Source: an uncultured Ruminococcus sp.
GTDB lineage: Bacteria; Bacillota; Clostridia; Oscillospirales; Ruminococcaceae
Reading direction: 5' to 3'
Assembly: GCA_947624295.1 (NCBI GenBank)
Contig: CANQJV010000005.1
Span: 31,829-95,828 of the forward strand
DNA length: 64,000 nucleotides
In this document: piece after piece, positions 35,367 through 43,825 of the stretch
Layout of the letters: every line of letters begins with the position of its first letter
Position numbering within the stretch: the stretch's first letter is position 1
Notes under the pieces: generated by a model
Told to the model about the DNA's origin: nothing
Seen by the model: only the letters and a program-made list of their open reading frames with translations
Databases searched by the model: none
Translations under genes and position numbers: made by a program

Positions 35367-35777
35367 TTACCCCTCATCAGATTTACGGCAAGCAGAACAT
35401 CTCCCGTAAAAAACAGTTTGTGAGTGGTCGATTTCAAAACCGTGGTTTTCGGCAATATGCCTGCTTATTTCGGCAAGCTGACTGCATTCAAGATGAATAA
35501 GTTTCCCGCAGCATAAGCATTTCAAATGAAAATGTTCACGGCATTCCTGTTTATTTTCGATGTACTGATAGCAGGCACTTGTTTTGCCGTCAATCACAAA
35601 TTTCCTTACAATACCCGAATCAACAAGGCTGTCAAGCTGTCTGTATATTGTCGCTGTACCTACAGGTGTACCTTCTGAACGCAAATACGCACTTATTTCC
35701 TGCACGTTAGTATGCTTGTCCTTGTTATTCATGAGAAATTCTATCAGTTTTTCTTTCTGAACCGTATTATATTTCAA
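35367..35777 (-). CDS. Fur-family metal/peroxide regulator
   Basis: 136 residues with the winged helix VGTATIYRQLDSLVDSGIVR and the metal region CREHFHLKCLCCGKLIHLEC. Structural-zinc pairs CLCC and CSAC are present. The family includes Fur, Zur and PerR; the sequence alone does not settle which. The TTG start (LKYNTVQKEK) has GGAGG seven bases upstream, whereas the longer frame runs through the promoter. Divergent from the CapD-like gene. Confidence 0.85.
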   Translation of the reverse strand: MKYNTVQKEKLIEFLMNNKDKHTNVQEISAYLRSEGTPVGTATIYRQLDSLVDSGIVRKFVIDGKTSACYQYIENKQECREHFHLKCLCCGKLIHLECSQLAEISRHIAENHGFEIDHSQTVFYGRCSACRKSDEG

Positions 35778-35814
35778 CGCAATCCCTCCGGCAAATGATA
35801 TTTTGTACAGGTTT

Positions 35815-35843
35815 ATTTTAACATATTCTGATATTTTTGTCAA
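35815..35843 (-). promoter_or_regulatory. Promoter of the Fur-family gene
   Basis: On the minus strand TTGACA, 17 bp, TAAAAT with an extended TG (ATGTTAAAAT). Confidence 0.75.
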
Positions 35844-35888
35844 CTGAAACAATATGATATGTTATTTTATGACATTTTTAACTTTTGC

Positions 35889-35917
35889 TTGACATTATAT
35901 TATCATAATGTTATAAT
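35889..35917 (+). promoter_or_regulatory. Promoter of the CapD-like gene
   Basis: TTGACA, 17 bp, TATAAT with an extended TG (ATGTTATAAT). Confidence 0.85.
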
Positions 35918-35983
35918 AAAATTATCAGGAATATGGTTTATGGGCTGAACATATCCTGAAATTTACATGGGAGGGTATAAAAC

Positions 35984-37939
35984 ATGAAAAAACTTCTGAA
36001 ATGTGCATCAAAATTCAGTTTCAGAAAAGCCCTGTTGATGATTGCAGATGCCTTTATCATTGCATTTTCGGCACTCGCAACGAATAACATCCTGTTCTTT
36101 GCCAATCACTCACTCAGCGAACGTGAGGTACTTATTCCCGCTGTAATAAGTACAATTTGTTGCCTTATGCTGCTTTCAATTGAAGGCTCATATGACAAAA
36201 TGTGGCGATATTCTCAGAAAAAGGATTATCTTTGTTGTGTTATCGCCATAATAATCGGTGTAATCATAACATGGGTGTTCGATTTCATCTCAACAGGTGA
36301 ATCAATCAGTCCGCTGTATATAATTATACATACAGCAATTTCAGTTGCGGGTACGTGTATGTTCCGGTTCTTATTTCGTTCCGCTTTCATTGATATTTCG
36401 AAAGCTAACGCAATATCAGGTGAATACACACGCACAATGATTATCGGCGGAGGACAAGCATGTAAAATGCTTATGAAAGAAATTCTCAGTTCACAGAATG
36501 AATGTTCTTGCGACGGCAAAACTACTGCACAGTATGAGCCTGTCTGCATTATTGACGATGACAGAAATAAAATCGGCAGTAATATCGAGGGAGTTGAAAT
36601 TGTCGGCACTACATATGAAATTCCCAAATTCATCAAAGAGAAAAATATTGAACTGATTATCTTCGCTATTCCGTCCTGCCTTGAGGAAGAAAGAAAACGT
36701 ATCTTAAACATATGTTCTAAAACAGGATTAACTGTAAAAAAACTGCCATTTATAGGCAACCTGATTTTCGACGAGAATAAGCCCACTCTCCTTAATCAGG
36801 TACGTGACATAAAAGTTGAGGATTTACTCGGGCGTGACCCCATTAAATTCGACAGCAGGGAAATCAGAAACTTCATCAGCAATAAGGTCTGTATGGTAAC
36901 AGGCGGAGGCGGTTCAATCGGCTCTGAACTTGTACGGCAAATAGCTAAATACAGCCCGAAACAAGTTATTATTGTTGACATTTACGAAAATAACGCCTAC
37001 GAGATTCAACAGGAATTGAAAATGGAATACGGCGATTCCCTTAACCTCGTGACACTTATCGCTTCTGTACGTGATTACTACAGAATGAATCAGATTTTCG
37101 GCAAATATAAGCCTCAGGTTGTATTTCATGCGGCGGCTCATAAACACGTTCCGCTTATGGAAGTTTCCCCTATGGAAGCTATCAAAAATAATGTCATTGG
37201 TACTTTCAATACAGCTACTCTTGCACAATTCCATAATGTTGAAAAATTCGTTATGATTTCGACAGATAAAGCTGTAAATCCTACAAATGTCATGGGCGCA
37301 TCAAAACGATGCTGTGAAATGATTGTACAGTACCTCGCTCAACAAAAAGACGGCGTGACTGAATTTGTTACAACACGTTTCGGTAACGTCCTCGGCTCAA
37401 ATGGCTCTGTTATTCCGCTTTTCAAACGTCAAATCGAACAGGGTAAGCCCGTGACTGTAACTCACCCCGATATTATCCGCTACTTTATGACGATTCCTGA
37501 AGCCGTAAGCCTTGTTATGGAGGCTGCTGCAATTGCAGACGGCGGTGAAATATTTGTGCTTGATATGGGTAAGCCCGTGAAAATTGTAACGCTTGCGGAA
37601 AATCTCATCAGAATGTACGGCAAAGTACCATATGTTGATGTACCGATAGAGTTTACAGGACTAAGACCCGGCGAGAAAATTAAAGAAGAACTCCTGATGA
37701 ATGAGGAGGGACTTCAGCAAACTTCAAACAAATTGATTTTCATTGGCAAACAAATCGAAATTGATGAATCGGATTTCGCATCAAGATTGAGGAAATTACG
37801 TAATGCCGCTGAAAAAAATAACGAGGCTTTAGCAGTTCAGGCACTCCATGAAATGGTTCCTACATTCACAACGCCTGAAGAATTTAACAACAAGCTGATA
37901 AAAAATCACAAAAAAGCAAAGAAAAATAAATCAGCTTAA
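35984..37939 (+). CDS. Membrane-bound nucleotide-sugar 4,6-dehydratase/epimerase (CapD/WbpM type)
   Basis: 651 residues. About four N-terminal membrane helices and a CoA-binding-like Rossmann domain (MIIGGGQACKMLM) precede an SDR domain with VTGGGGSIGSELVRQ (NAD loop, near 305-320), HAAAHKHVPLME and the active site MISTDKAVNPTNVMGASKR (Lys replaces Tyr, as in this group). A late FTGLRPGEKIKEEL is typical of CapD/WbpM. It likely makes UDP-4-keto-6-deoxy sugars for capsule or glycoprotein glycans. Single-gene transcript. Confidence 0.92.
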   Translation: MKKLLKCASKFSFRKALLMIADAFIIAFSALATNNILFFANHSLSEREVLIPAVISTICCLMLLSIEGSYDKMWRYSQKKDYLCCVIAIIIGVIITWVFDFISTGESISPLYIIIHTAISVAGTCMFRFLFRSAFIDISKANAISGEYTRTMIIGGGQACKMLMKEILSSQNECSCDGKTTAQYEPVCIIDDDRNKIGSNIEGVEIVGTTYEIPKFIKEKNIELIIFAIPSCLEEERKRILNICSKTGLTVKKLPFIGNLIFDENKPTLLNQVRDIKVEDLLGRDPIKFDSREIRNFISNKVCMVTGGGGSIGSELVRQIAKYSPKQVIIVDIYENNAYEIQQELKMEYGDSLNLVTLIASVRDYYRMNQIFGKYKPQVVFHAAAHKHVPLMEVSPMEAIKNNVIGTFNTATLAQFHNVEKFVMISTDKAVNPTNVMGASKRCCEMIVQYLAQQKDGVTEFVTTRFGNVLGSNGSVIPLFKRQIEQGKPVTVTHPDIIRYFMTIPEAVSLVMEAAAIADGGEIFVLDMGKPVKIVTLAENLIRMYGKVPYVDVPIEFTGLRPGEKIKEELLMNEEGLQQTSNKLIFIGKQIEIDESDFASRLRKLRNAAEKNNEALAVQALHEMVPTFTTPEEFNNKLIKNHKKAKKNKSA

Positions 37940-37950
37940 AATATTACAAA

Positions 37951-37983
37951 AGTTGTGTGGATTTTCTCCGCACAACTTTTTTT
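37951..37983 (+). terminator. Terminator of the CapD-like gene
   Basis: AGTTGTGTGG-attttct-CCGCACAACT followed by TTTTT. Confidence 0.85.
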
Positions 37984-38065
37984 ATGTATAATAATCTCTT
38001 TTTATAATGATACTATTTTATATATAAATTGTACATAAATATCACAAAAATAATATTATATTCAA

Positions 38066-38094
38066 TTGACAAATTCAAAAAAATTATGTATAAT
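38066..38094 (+). promoter_or_regulatory. Promoter of the pectate lyase gene
   Basis: TTGACA, 17 bp, TATAAT. Confidence 0.8.
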
Positions 38095-38152
38095 ATATAC
38101 AAAGATAATCGCTTGATATGCGATAATTTATATTCAAGGAGGTTTTTCATCT

Positions 38153-40987
38153 ATGGACAAATTAAATCACAGGTACACCGCAATTGTCTTGTCGTTTGTA
38201 ATGCTGTTATCGTTGATTGTTCCGCTTTTTGCTTTCGGGAATACTCAACTTACAGCCTCGGCGATTTCAGCTGATTACCCTGCTCAGCTTATGAACATCG
38301 CTGCTAAAGACAATTCCGGAGTACTCACGGAAAACGGTACAGCTGATAATTCGTCACTTTCAGTTAAACCGCTCGGCAACGACTTGTCACCCTCGTGGCG
38401 TTTCGACCGTGTAGGTGCTGATTCAAAAGGCACTTTCTTCAAACTCGTAAACGCTCAGTCAGGTCGTATGCTTACCCCGTCAGGCTACATCGTCAAAGAC
38501 GGTACAGACGTTATTATGTACGGTGCGGAATCCACTCAGTCACAACACTGGTATATCGTCCCCGTCAAAAATGACAGTCACGGCAACGGTCTTTATTACA
38601 AGATTGTCAACTACTCTGATACTTCTCTCGCACTCACGCAGGGTAAATCAGGTATGATTCTCGCAAATTACACCGGTGCGGATAATCAGTTATGGCTCCT
38701 CAATTGCGACGGTTTACAGGGTTTTGCGGGATATTGTTTCGATGACAATACAGGTAATATAAAAGCAGGTGATATAGGCGGTCTTTTCGGGGAAGTCGTT
38801 GAGGCAGGCGATTTCGCTACTCTCAAAAAATACGCTGAATCTGATACGCCCTATACAATTGTTGTCACTAAAAATATCAGCGTTACTGAATTGAATCTCA
38901 ACGGCGAAAGATATATGTGTTCAGCAGGAAGAATATATGTTCGCAATAATAAGACTATCATCGGAAGTTACGGCAATCATTCGCTCTATAACGTCCAGTT
39001 CTGTACGAATTCAGGCAAAGGCGTAGGCGATAATATCATCATCAGGAATTTCGAAAGTTCACACGATGCTGAATCAAATAACAACGACTCTATTCAATTC
39101 TATTTCGGTTCAGGTCATAATATATGGGTTGACCATATCACTTTCAAAGGTCACGATAACTACGGTTATTCGCCTAAAACAGGCAAAGTTGACGAAGATA
39201 AATTCCTTGCCTGCTGTTACGATGCTGATTACTGTACTATTTCGGACTGCTCATTCGGCGGTCATAAGTACGGGCTTATTCTCGGCTACCCCGACAGTTC
39301 AGCAAGCAATTTCGACAAATATGACAGTTACCCACGTATGACACTCGCAGGAAACAAATTCAACGACACAAATACAAGAGCTCCCGGACTTATGCGCTGG
39401 GGATATTTCCACTCTTTCAACAATTATGTAAACAAATTCAGTATGGCTTATACAGTACAGGCAAATTGCAGGATTTTCGCTGAAAATTGCTACTACTCCA
39501 ACGGCGGTAATGTTATCTGCGACTGGAATCTGAGTGACGGCGAAATGGCAGGTTCTTTCGCTGAAAGCGGTTCAAAATCAAGCAATTGCCAGAGGACTGT
39601 ACGTGGCGAGGGTACTGCAAATAACCCAAGTTACGCTAAAGACTGCACATGGAGACCAAAAAGCAATTACACATATACCGCACTTACCGCTGATAACGCA
39701 AAATCATATTGCGATACCTACAGCGGTTGCCAGACGGACAGCGGTAATATAATGTACATCAGATTCGCTAAAAAAGGCGTACCAAGTGCAGGATTCAATA
39801 CTGCTCCCGATTCCCCGATAGTTTCACCTGCTCCGACCGCTGAAACTTTCCCGAATGGTGCGACTTTCAGAATAAAGAACGCAAATTCCGGACTTTATAT
39901 GCAGGTTGACGGCGCAAAGGCTGAAAACGGTGCAAACGTTCAGCAGTGGGGTACTTCCGAAGATACTATCCACGACATATGGAAACTTATTTCAGCAGGT
40001 GACGGATATTATTATATTGTTTCAGCAGTAGGTGACGGCGGTACATATGTTCTTGACGTCGCAGGCAAAAAAACTGCCAACGGTACAAATATTGATATTT
40101 ACAAATCAAATAGCGGTACTAATCAGCAGTTTATGTTCACTAAAAATTCAGACGGCTCCTATAAAATCCTCACAAGAATATCAGGCGAAAAATCTGCTGT
40201 TGAAGTCGCAGACGCTGATAAATCAAGCGGTGCAAACGTTCAGCAGTGGGAACTCAATGACGCAAGCTGTCAGAACTGGATTCTTGAACCTGTTTCAAAT
40301 CCCGGATGTGTAATGGATACAAGCGTTGTCTATGAATTTGCAAACGCTAACAGCGGTATGCTTATGGAAGTCGCAGGCGGTAAAATGGAAAACGGTACAA
40401 ACGTTCAGCAATGGGATTCCAACGGTTACGACTGCCAGGAATGGACTTTACAGGCATTTGCAGGCGGTGGTAATTACTACTATATCCGTTCACTTGCAAA
40501 TCCGGATTACGTTCTGAGGGCTGACAGTGCTGAAAACGGCGGAAATATTGCGATTACTGAATATTCCGCAAAAGACAGCGCAATGCTTTTCAAATTCGTT
40601 AAAAATCTTGACGGCACTTATTCGATTTTAACAAGAGCTTCCAAAGATAATTGTTTCGTTGAAGTCGCAGGTGCTGATAAATCAAGCGGTGCAAACGTTC
40701 AGCAGTGGGAAAATACTGAAAGCCCTTGTCAGAAGTGGTCGGCTGAAACTGCCACAACTACAAAAGCTACAACAACTACTACAGCTACAACAACCGCACC
40801 TGTTCAGAATAAGGGCGATATAAATGCAGACGGTCTTGTTGATATTGCAGACGCTGTTCTTTTGAGTAAATATATCCTCGGCTCTGATACTCTCACTGTT
40901 ACACAAGCTGAAAACGCTGATATGAACAATGATAAGCGACTTGATGTATTTGATATGGCTCTCCTAAGAAAAGCTATTGTAAAATAA
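38153..40987 (+). CDS. Cellulosomal pectate lyase (PL1) with ricin-type lectin repeats and dockerin
   Basis: 944 residues, secreted. Signal peptide to about 38; ricin-B/CBM13-like domain about 45-185; PL1 beta-helix about 195-530; two further ricin-type domains about 565-720 and 720-870, with repeated ANVQQWE-type motifs (SGANVQQWELND, GTNVQQWDSN). A short Thr linker and a C-terminal dockerin (GDINADGLVDIADAVLL / ADMNNDKRLDVFDMALL) follow. PL1 motifs: WVDHITF (metal Asp) and RAPGLMRWGYFHSFNNY (catalytic Arg region). It cleaves polygalacturonan by beta-elimination at the cell surface. Own promoter and terminator. Confidence 0.9.
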   Translation: MDKLNHRYTAIVLSFVMLLSLIVPLFAFGNTQLTASAISADYPAQLMNIAAKDNSGVLTENGTADNSSLSVKPLGNDLSPSWRFDRVGADSKGTFFKLVNAQSGRMLTPSGYIVKDGTDVIMYGAESTQSQHWYIVPVKNDSHGNGLYYKIVNYSDTSLALTQGKSGMILANYTGADNQLWLLNCDGLQGFAGYCFDDNTGNIKAGDIGGLFGEVVEAGDFATLKKYAESDTPYTIVVTKNISVTELNLNGERYMCSAGRIYVRNNKTIIGSYGNHSLYNVQFCTNSGKGVGDNIIIRNFESSHDAESNNNDSIQFYFGSGHNIWVDHITFKGHDNYGYSPKTGKVDEDKFLACCYDADYCTISDCSFGGHKYGLILGYPDSSASNFDKYDSYPRMTLAGNKFNDTNTRAPGLMRWGYFHSFNNYVNKFSMAYTVQANCRIFAENCYYSNGGNVICDWNLSDGEMAGSFAESGSKSSNCQRTVRGEGTANNPSYAKDCTWRPKSNYTYTALTADNAKSYCDTYSGCQTDSGNIMYIRFAKKGVPSAGFNTAPDSPIVSPAPTAETFPNGATFRIKNANSGLYMQVDGAKAENGANVQQWGTSEDTIHDIWKLISAGDGYYYIVSAVGDGGTYVLDVAGKKTANGTNIDIYKSNSGTNQQFMFTKNSDGSYKILTRISGEKSAVEVADADKSSGANVQQWELNDASCQNWILEPVSNPGCVMDTSVVYEFANANSGMLMEVAGGKMENGTNVQQWDSNGYDCQEWTLQAFAGGGNYYYIRSLANPDYVLRADSAENGGNIAITEYSAKDSAMLFKFVKNLDGTYSILTRASKDNCFVEVAGADKSSGANVQQWENTESPCQKWSAETATTTKATTTTTATTTAPVQNKGDINADGLVDIADAVLLSKYILGSDTLTVTQAENADMNNDKRLDVFDMALLRKAIVK

Positions 40988-41010
40988 ATTTACATTGCAA
41001 TAAAACAAAA

Positions 41011-41036
41011 ATCCGTCAGCAATGGCGGATTTTTTG
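41011..41036 (+). terminator. Terminator of the pectate lyase gene
   Basis: ATCCGTC-agcaat-GGCGGAT followed by TTTTT. Confidence 0.8.
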
Positions 41037-41044
41037 CATATATG

Positions 41045-41073
41045 TTGACAATTATTATATAAAATGGTATAAT
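41045..41073 (+). promoter_or_regulatory. Promoter of the PARG-like/phosphoesterase operon
   Basis: TTGACA, 17 bp, TATAAT with an extended TG (ATGGTATAAT). Confidence 0.85.
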
Positions 41074-41095
41074 TATTAAAAAGGAGATGTTATAA

Positions 41096-41884
41096 ATGAA
41101 CAGAATACAGATTTTCAATGATACAATCAGACAATGCCAATCAAATCCCGTACTTATCAGGGCAATAGAAAATTCAATTAACAAAACTGTCCTGTATAAA
41201 CCCGACGAAACTCCTGAAATACAGACGAAAGACGGCAAATGCAGAATCACCGTCACTATGGAACGTACTTTTGAGGCGGTAAAAAATCTGAAAAGCGAAT
41301 ACACCGGTGCTAAAATCGGTGTGCTTAATTTTGCATCAGCTAAAAATCCAGGCGGTGGTGTTGTGAACGGTGCAACGGCTCAGGAAGAATGCCTTTGCAG
41401 GTGTTCAACCCTCTACCCGTGCCTTGATACGGACTATCTTTTTGATAACTACTATCAAATGCATAGGAATTTCAAGAAACTAACCTATACTGATACTTGT
41501 ATCTACACGCCCGATATTATGGTTATTAAAACTGATACGTCTTACCCCGAAAGTATGCCCGAAAATGAATGGTACAGCGTTGATGTACTCACCTGCCCTG
41601 CTCCCAACGTTTCCGCTGTAAAGATTTCAGATGCGGAACTTCTCAAAATCCACAAGAAACGCAGTTCGCATATTATCAGCATTGCAATAGCAAATAATAT
41701 CGATGTACTTGTTCTCGGTGCGTTCGGTTGCGGAGCTTTCAGAAATAACCCCGAAATTGTCGCAAGGGCTTATAAGGAAATTCTCCCCAATTTTACAGGA
41801 CATTTCAAAGAAATACGCTTTGCCGTTTACTGTCCGCCTCAAAATCAGCGTAATTACGAAACATTCAGGAAAATTCTTTCTTAA
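41096..41884 (+). CDS. Bacterial-type poly(ADP-ribose) glycohydrolase-like macrodomain (TIGR02452)
   Basis: 262 residues, cytoplasmic. The bacterial PARG signature GGG-X7-QEE is present at residues 86-98 (NPGGGVVNGATAQEE), followed by CRCSTLYPCL, a late LVLGAFGCGAFRN and the N-terminal FNDTIRQC. Such enzymes remove ADP-ribose from proteins, DNA or RNA, or act on other ADP-ribose derivatives. A metallophosphoesterase follows 12 bases later, which could act on the released product. No ADP-ribosyltransferase is visible in the window. Confidence 0.85.
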   Translation: MNRIQIFNDTIRQCQSNPVLIRAIENSINKTVLYKPDETPEIQTKDGKCRITVTMERTFEAVKNLKSEYTGAKIGVLNFASAKNPGGGVVNGATAQEECLCRCSTLYPCLDTDYLFDNYYQMHRNFKKLTYTDTCIYTPDIMVIKTDTSYPESMPENEWYSVDVLTCPAPNVSAVKISDAELLKIHKKRSSHIISIAIANNIDVLVLGAFGCGAFRNNPEIVARAYKEILPNFTGHFKEIRFAVYCPPQNQRNYETFRKILS

Positions 41885-41896
41885 AGAGATGATATT

Positions 41897-42652
41897 ATGA
41901 TTTTTATAACTGGCGATATACACGGCAATATCGATATTCACAAACTCTCAAACAGCAATTTCAAAATGTTCGATAACATAACTCGTGATGACTACCTCAT
42001 TATATGCGGTGATTTCGGGCTTGTATGGGACGATTCGAAAGAAGATATTTACTGGCGGAAATGGCTCGACCGCAAACCGTGGACTACTCTCTGGATTGAC
42101 GGCAATCACGAGAATTACGACTTGCTTGAAAAGTACGATGTTGAGGACTGGCACGGCGGTAAAATACAGAAAATTACTGATAATATATTCCACCTTATGA
42201 GAGGTTACGTCTTTGAAATCGACGGCAAAAAAATATTTGCATTCGGCGGTGCGGAAAGTCACGACAAAGAATACCGCAAATTAGGGCGGACAATGTGGCT
42301 TGATGAACTCCCGAATGAGGCTGAACTCCAGCGTGGCAGAATGTCGCTTGAGTCTGTCGGCTGGAATGTTGATATTGTCATAACTCACTCTCTGTCAACT
42401 CACATACAAAACCATATTTTCAGGGATTTTAGCTACAATAACAACATACTCACTGATTTTTTCGACGAAATTGAATCTGAACTTGACTATAATATGTGGT
42501 TTTCAGGTCACTACCATATCGATAAAAAATATGACAAAAAACACTTTTTAATTTACGATAATATCGTAAAAATTACAAAAAGCGGATTCGAACGTGTCTA
42601 TCCGCTTTCAGTTAAATCTGATTACAATTTGCCTGATGTCTTTGAGTTATAA
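41897..42652 (+). CDS. Calcineurin-like metallophosphoesterase
   Basis: 251 residues. The metal motifs are GDIHGN (residues 6-11), GDFG, DGNHEN, THS and SGHYH. The insertion LMRGYVFEIDGKKIFAFGGA with the following EYRKLGRTMW is typical of short Firmicutes phosphoesterases found with accessory genes. Substrate unknown. It shares a transcript with the PARG-like gene and ends in a terminator, so the two form a closed pair. Confidence 0.85.
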   Translation: MIFITGDIHGNIDIHKLSNSNFKMFDNITRDDYLIICGDFGLVWDDSKEDIYWRKWLDRKPWTTLWIDGNHENYDLLEKYDVEDWHGGKIQKITDNIFHLMRGYVFEIDGKKIFAFGGAESHDKEYRKLGRTMWLDELPNEAELQRGRMSLESVGWNVDIVITHSLSTHIQNHIFRDFSYNNNILTDFFDEIESELDYNMWFSGHYHIDKKYDKKHFLIYDNIVKITKSGFERVYPLSVKSDYNLPDVFEL

Positions 42653-42680
42653 AACAGCTTTGCGAAAAAGCTGTTTTTTA
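42651..42680. terminator. Bidirectional terminator
   Basis: AAAACAGCTT-tgcga-AAAAGCTGTTTT with T-runs on both strands; it closes both the phosphoesterase operon and the peptide cluster. Confidence 0.85.
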
Positions 42681-43796
42681 TTTGTCTGTTAAAACCGATT
42701 TTATTTCTGTCATAATATATTTACTGTTTTTATGAAAAGAATGCACCAGTCTGTACAACCATGCAATCGGCACAAGTATCCTATGTTCATAAGCGATTGG
42801 GTAATGTGTACGGTAAAATTCAATATCAGGGAAAAGTCTCCTGAATACATACTCGTATTTATTTTTAGCACCAGTTTCTTTTTTTACAGCCCTGATATGA
42901 TTCTGAACTGTACCATATGCACCTGCAAATAAGTGGTTCTCTAAGAAATCTTTTTCCTCTTGCGTGAGATTGGGATTAAGTGTAGGTTTGGCAAATATTT
43001 TCCGTGAAACTCTCCTTGTCATGCACTCGTATCCGCTTAATTCCATTTTCCTGAGTTCACGCCTTATATACTCACGGTCAAGATTCGGCTTGTTTTTCAG
43101 GTACACATAGCAATCCGCCAATGTACGCAGACCTGTTCCGGCTCTCATATGATGCTTATAACCGTGCACAATCATATATATGTAAAAATCCTCATCAGTA
43201 AAATGATAACCGCACCTGTTACCCTCATCTTTCACAAGCCTTTTCTTGACATCAATATAGTAATTATTGAAACGGGAATGCAGTGCAAATACTCCTGAAA
43301 AAAGCTGTACATGCATTTCGTAATTATAAACAGGCGGTTTTTGAAATGAATAATGATTGGAATTTTTTCCGCCCTCAACAGTATAGCCCCGTGCTAACAT
43401 ATATTTTGTTAAAATTCCTAAATATCGGCGGTCAAAAAGAATATCATTGTCGGACATCTCCCGCATACCCATTGAAGGATACATTTCTTTGAGAATAACG
43501 CCCTTGAGCGGCATATACCATATACCTTTTTTCTCCATGAACGAAATTATGTTCTGACGTTCAGTGTCAAGTAAAATTACTTTCCTTATTGCTTTTGCCT
43601 TGCAATCAATCCATTCTTTCGACAATTTCAAGCCTGATGACAAAAGTGCTGTACATATTGCTGAAGAAAGACAATGGAATTTCGAAAAATTCAAGAGCTT
43701 TTCAAAGTCAACATTTTCCGCTATATCACGTTCAGGCGCAATCCCATTTATTGCACAGCCTGTGAGATACAGCATATCATATGCAGTTTTTCTCAT
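42678..43796 (-). CDS. Nucleotidyltransferase-family protein (PF14907-like) of the peptide cluster
   Basis: 372 residues. Core motif MPLKGVILKEMYPSMGMREM, then SDNDILFD with the two acidic residues of the nucleotidyltransferase fold. His-rich helices (HYSFQKPP, VHGYKHHMRAG) follow. Members of this family occur in lasso-peptide and other RiPP clusters and are thought to modify peptides with nucleotides or to bind them. Here it is the last gene of the run that includes PqqD and an HprK-like kinase, 29 bases after the exporter gene. Target is inferred, not shown. Confidence 0.8.
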   Translation of the reverse strand: MRKTAYDMLYLTGCAINGIAPERDIAENVDFEKLLNFSKFHCLSSAICTALLSSGLKLSKEWIDCKAKAIRKVILLDTERQNIISFMEKKGIWYMPLKGVILKEMYPSMGMREMSDNDILFDRRYLGILTKYMLARGYTVEGGKNSNHYSFQKPPVYNYEMHVQLFSGVFALHSRFNNYYIDVKKRLVKDEGNRCGYHFTDEDFYIYMIVHGYKHHMRAGTGLRTLADCYVYLKNKPNLDREYIRRELRKMELSGYECMTRRVSRKIFAKPTLNPNLTQEEKDFLENHLFAGAYGTVQNHIRAVKKETGAKNKYEYVFRRLFPDIEFYRTHYPIAYEHRILVPIAWLYRLVHSFHKNSKYIMTEIKSVLTDK

Positions 43797-43825
43797 TTTT
43801 TCTCCTTAAAATTAAGATATATTTT

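Noticed and set aside
35284..35409. A 41-codon acidic frame (MDDEDMKIYIPKSNSTEICG...)
   Set aside because: It has AGAGGTGA upstream, but no clear promoter, and its end overlaps the 3' part of the Fur-family gene on the other strand. Not enough support to call.
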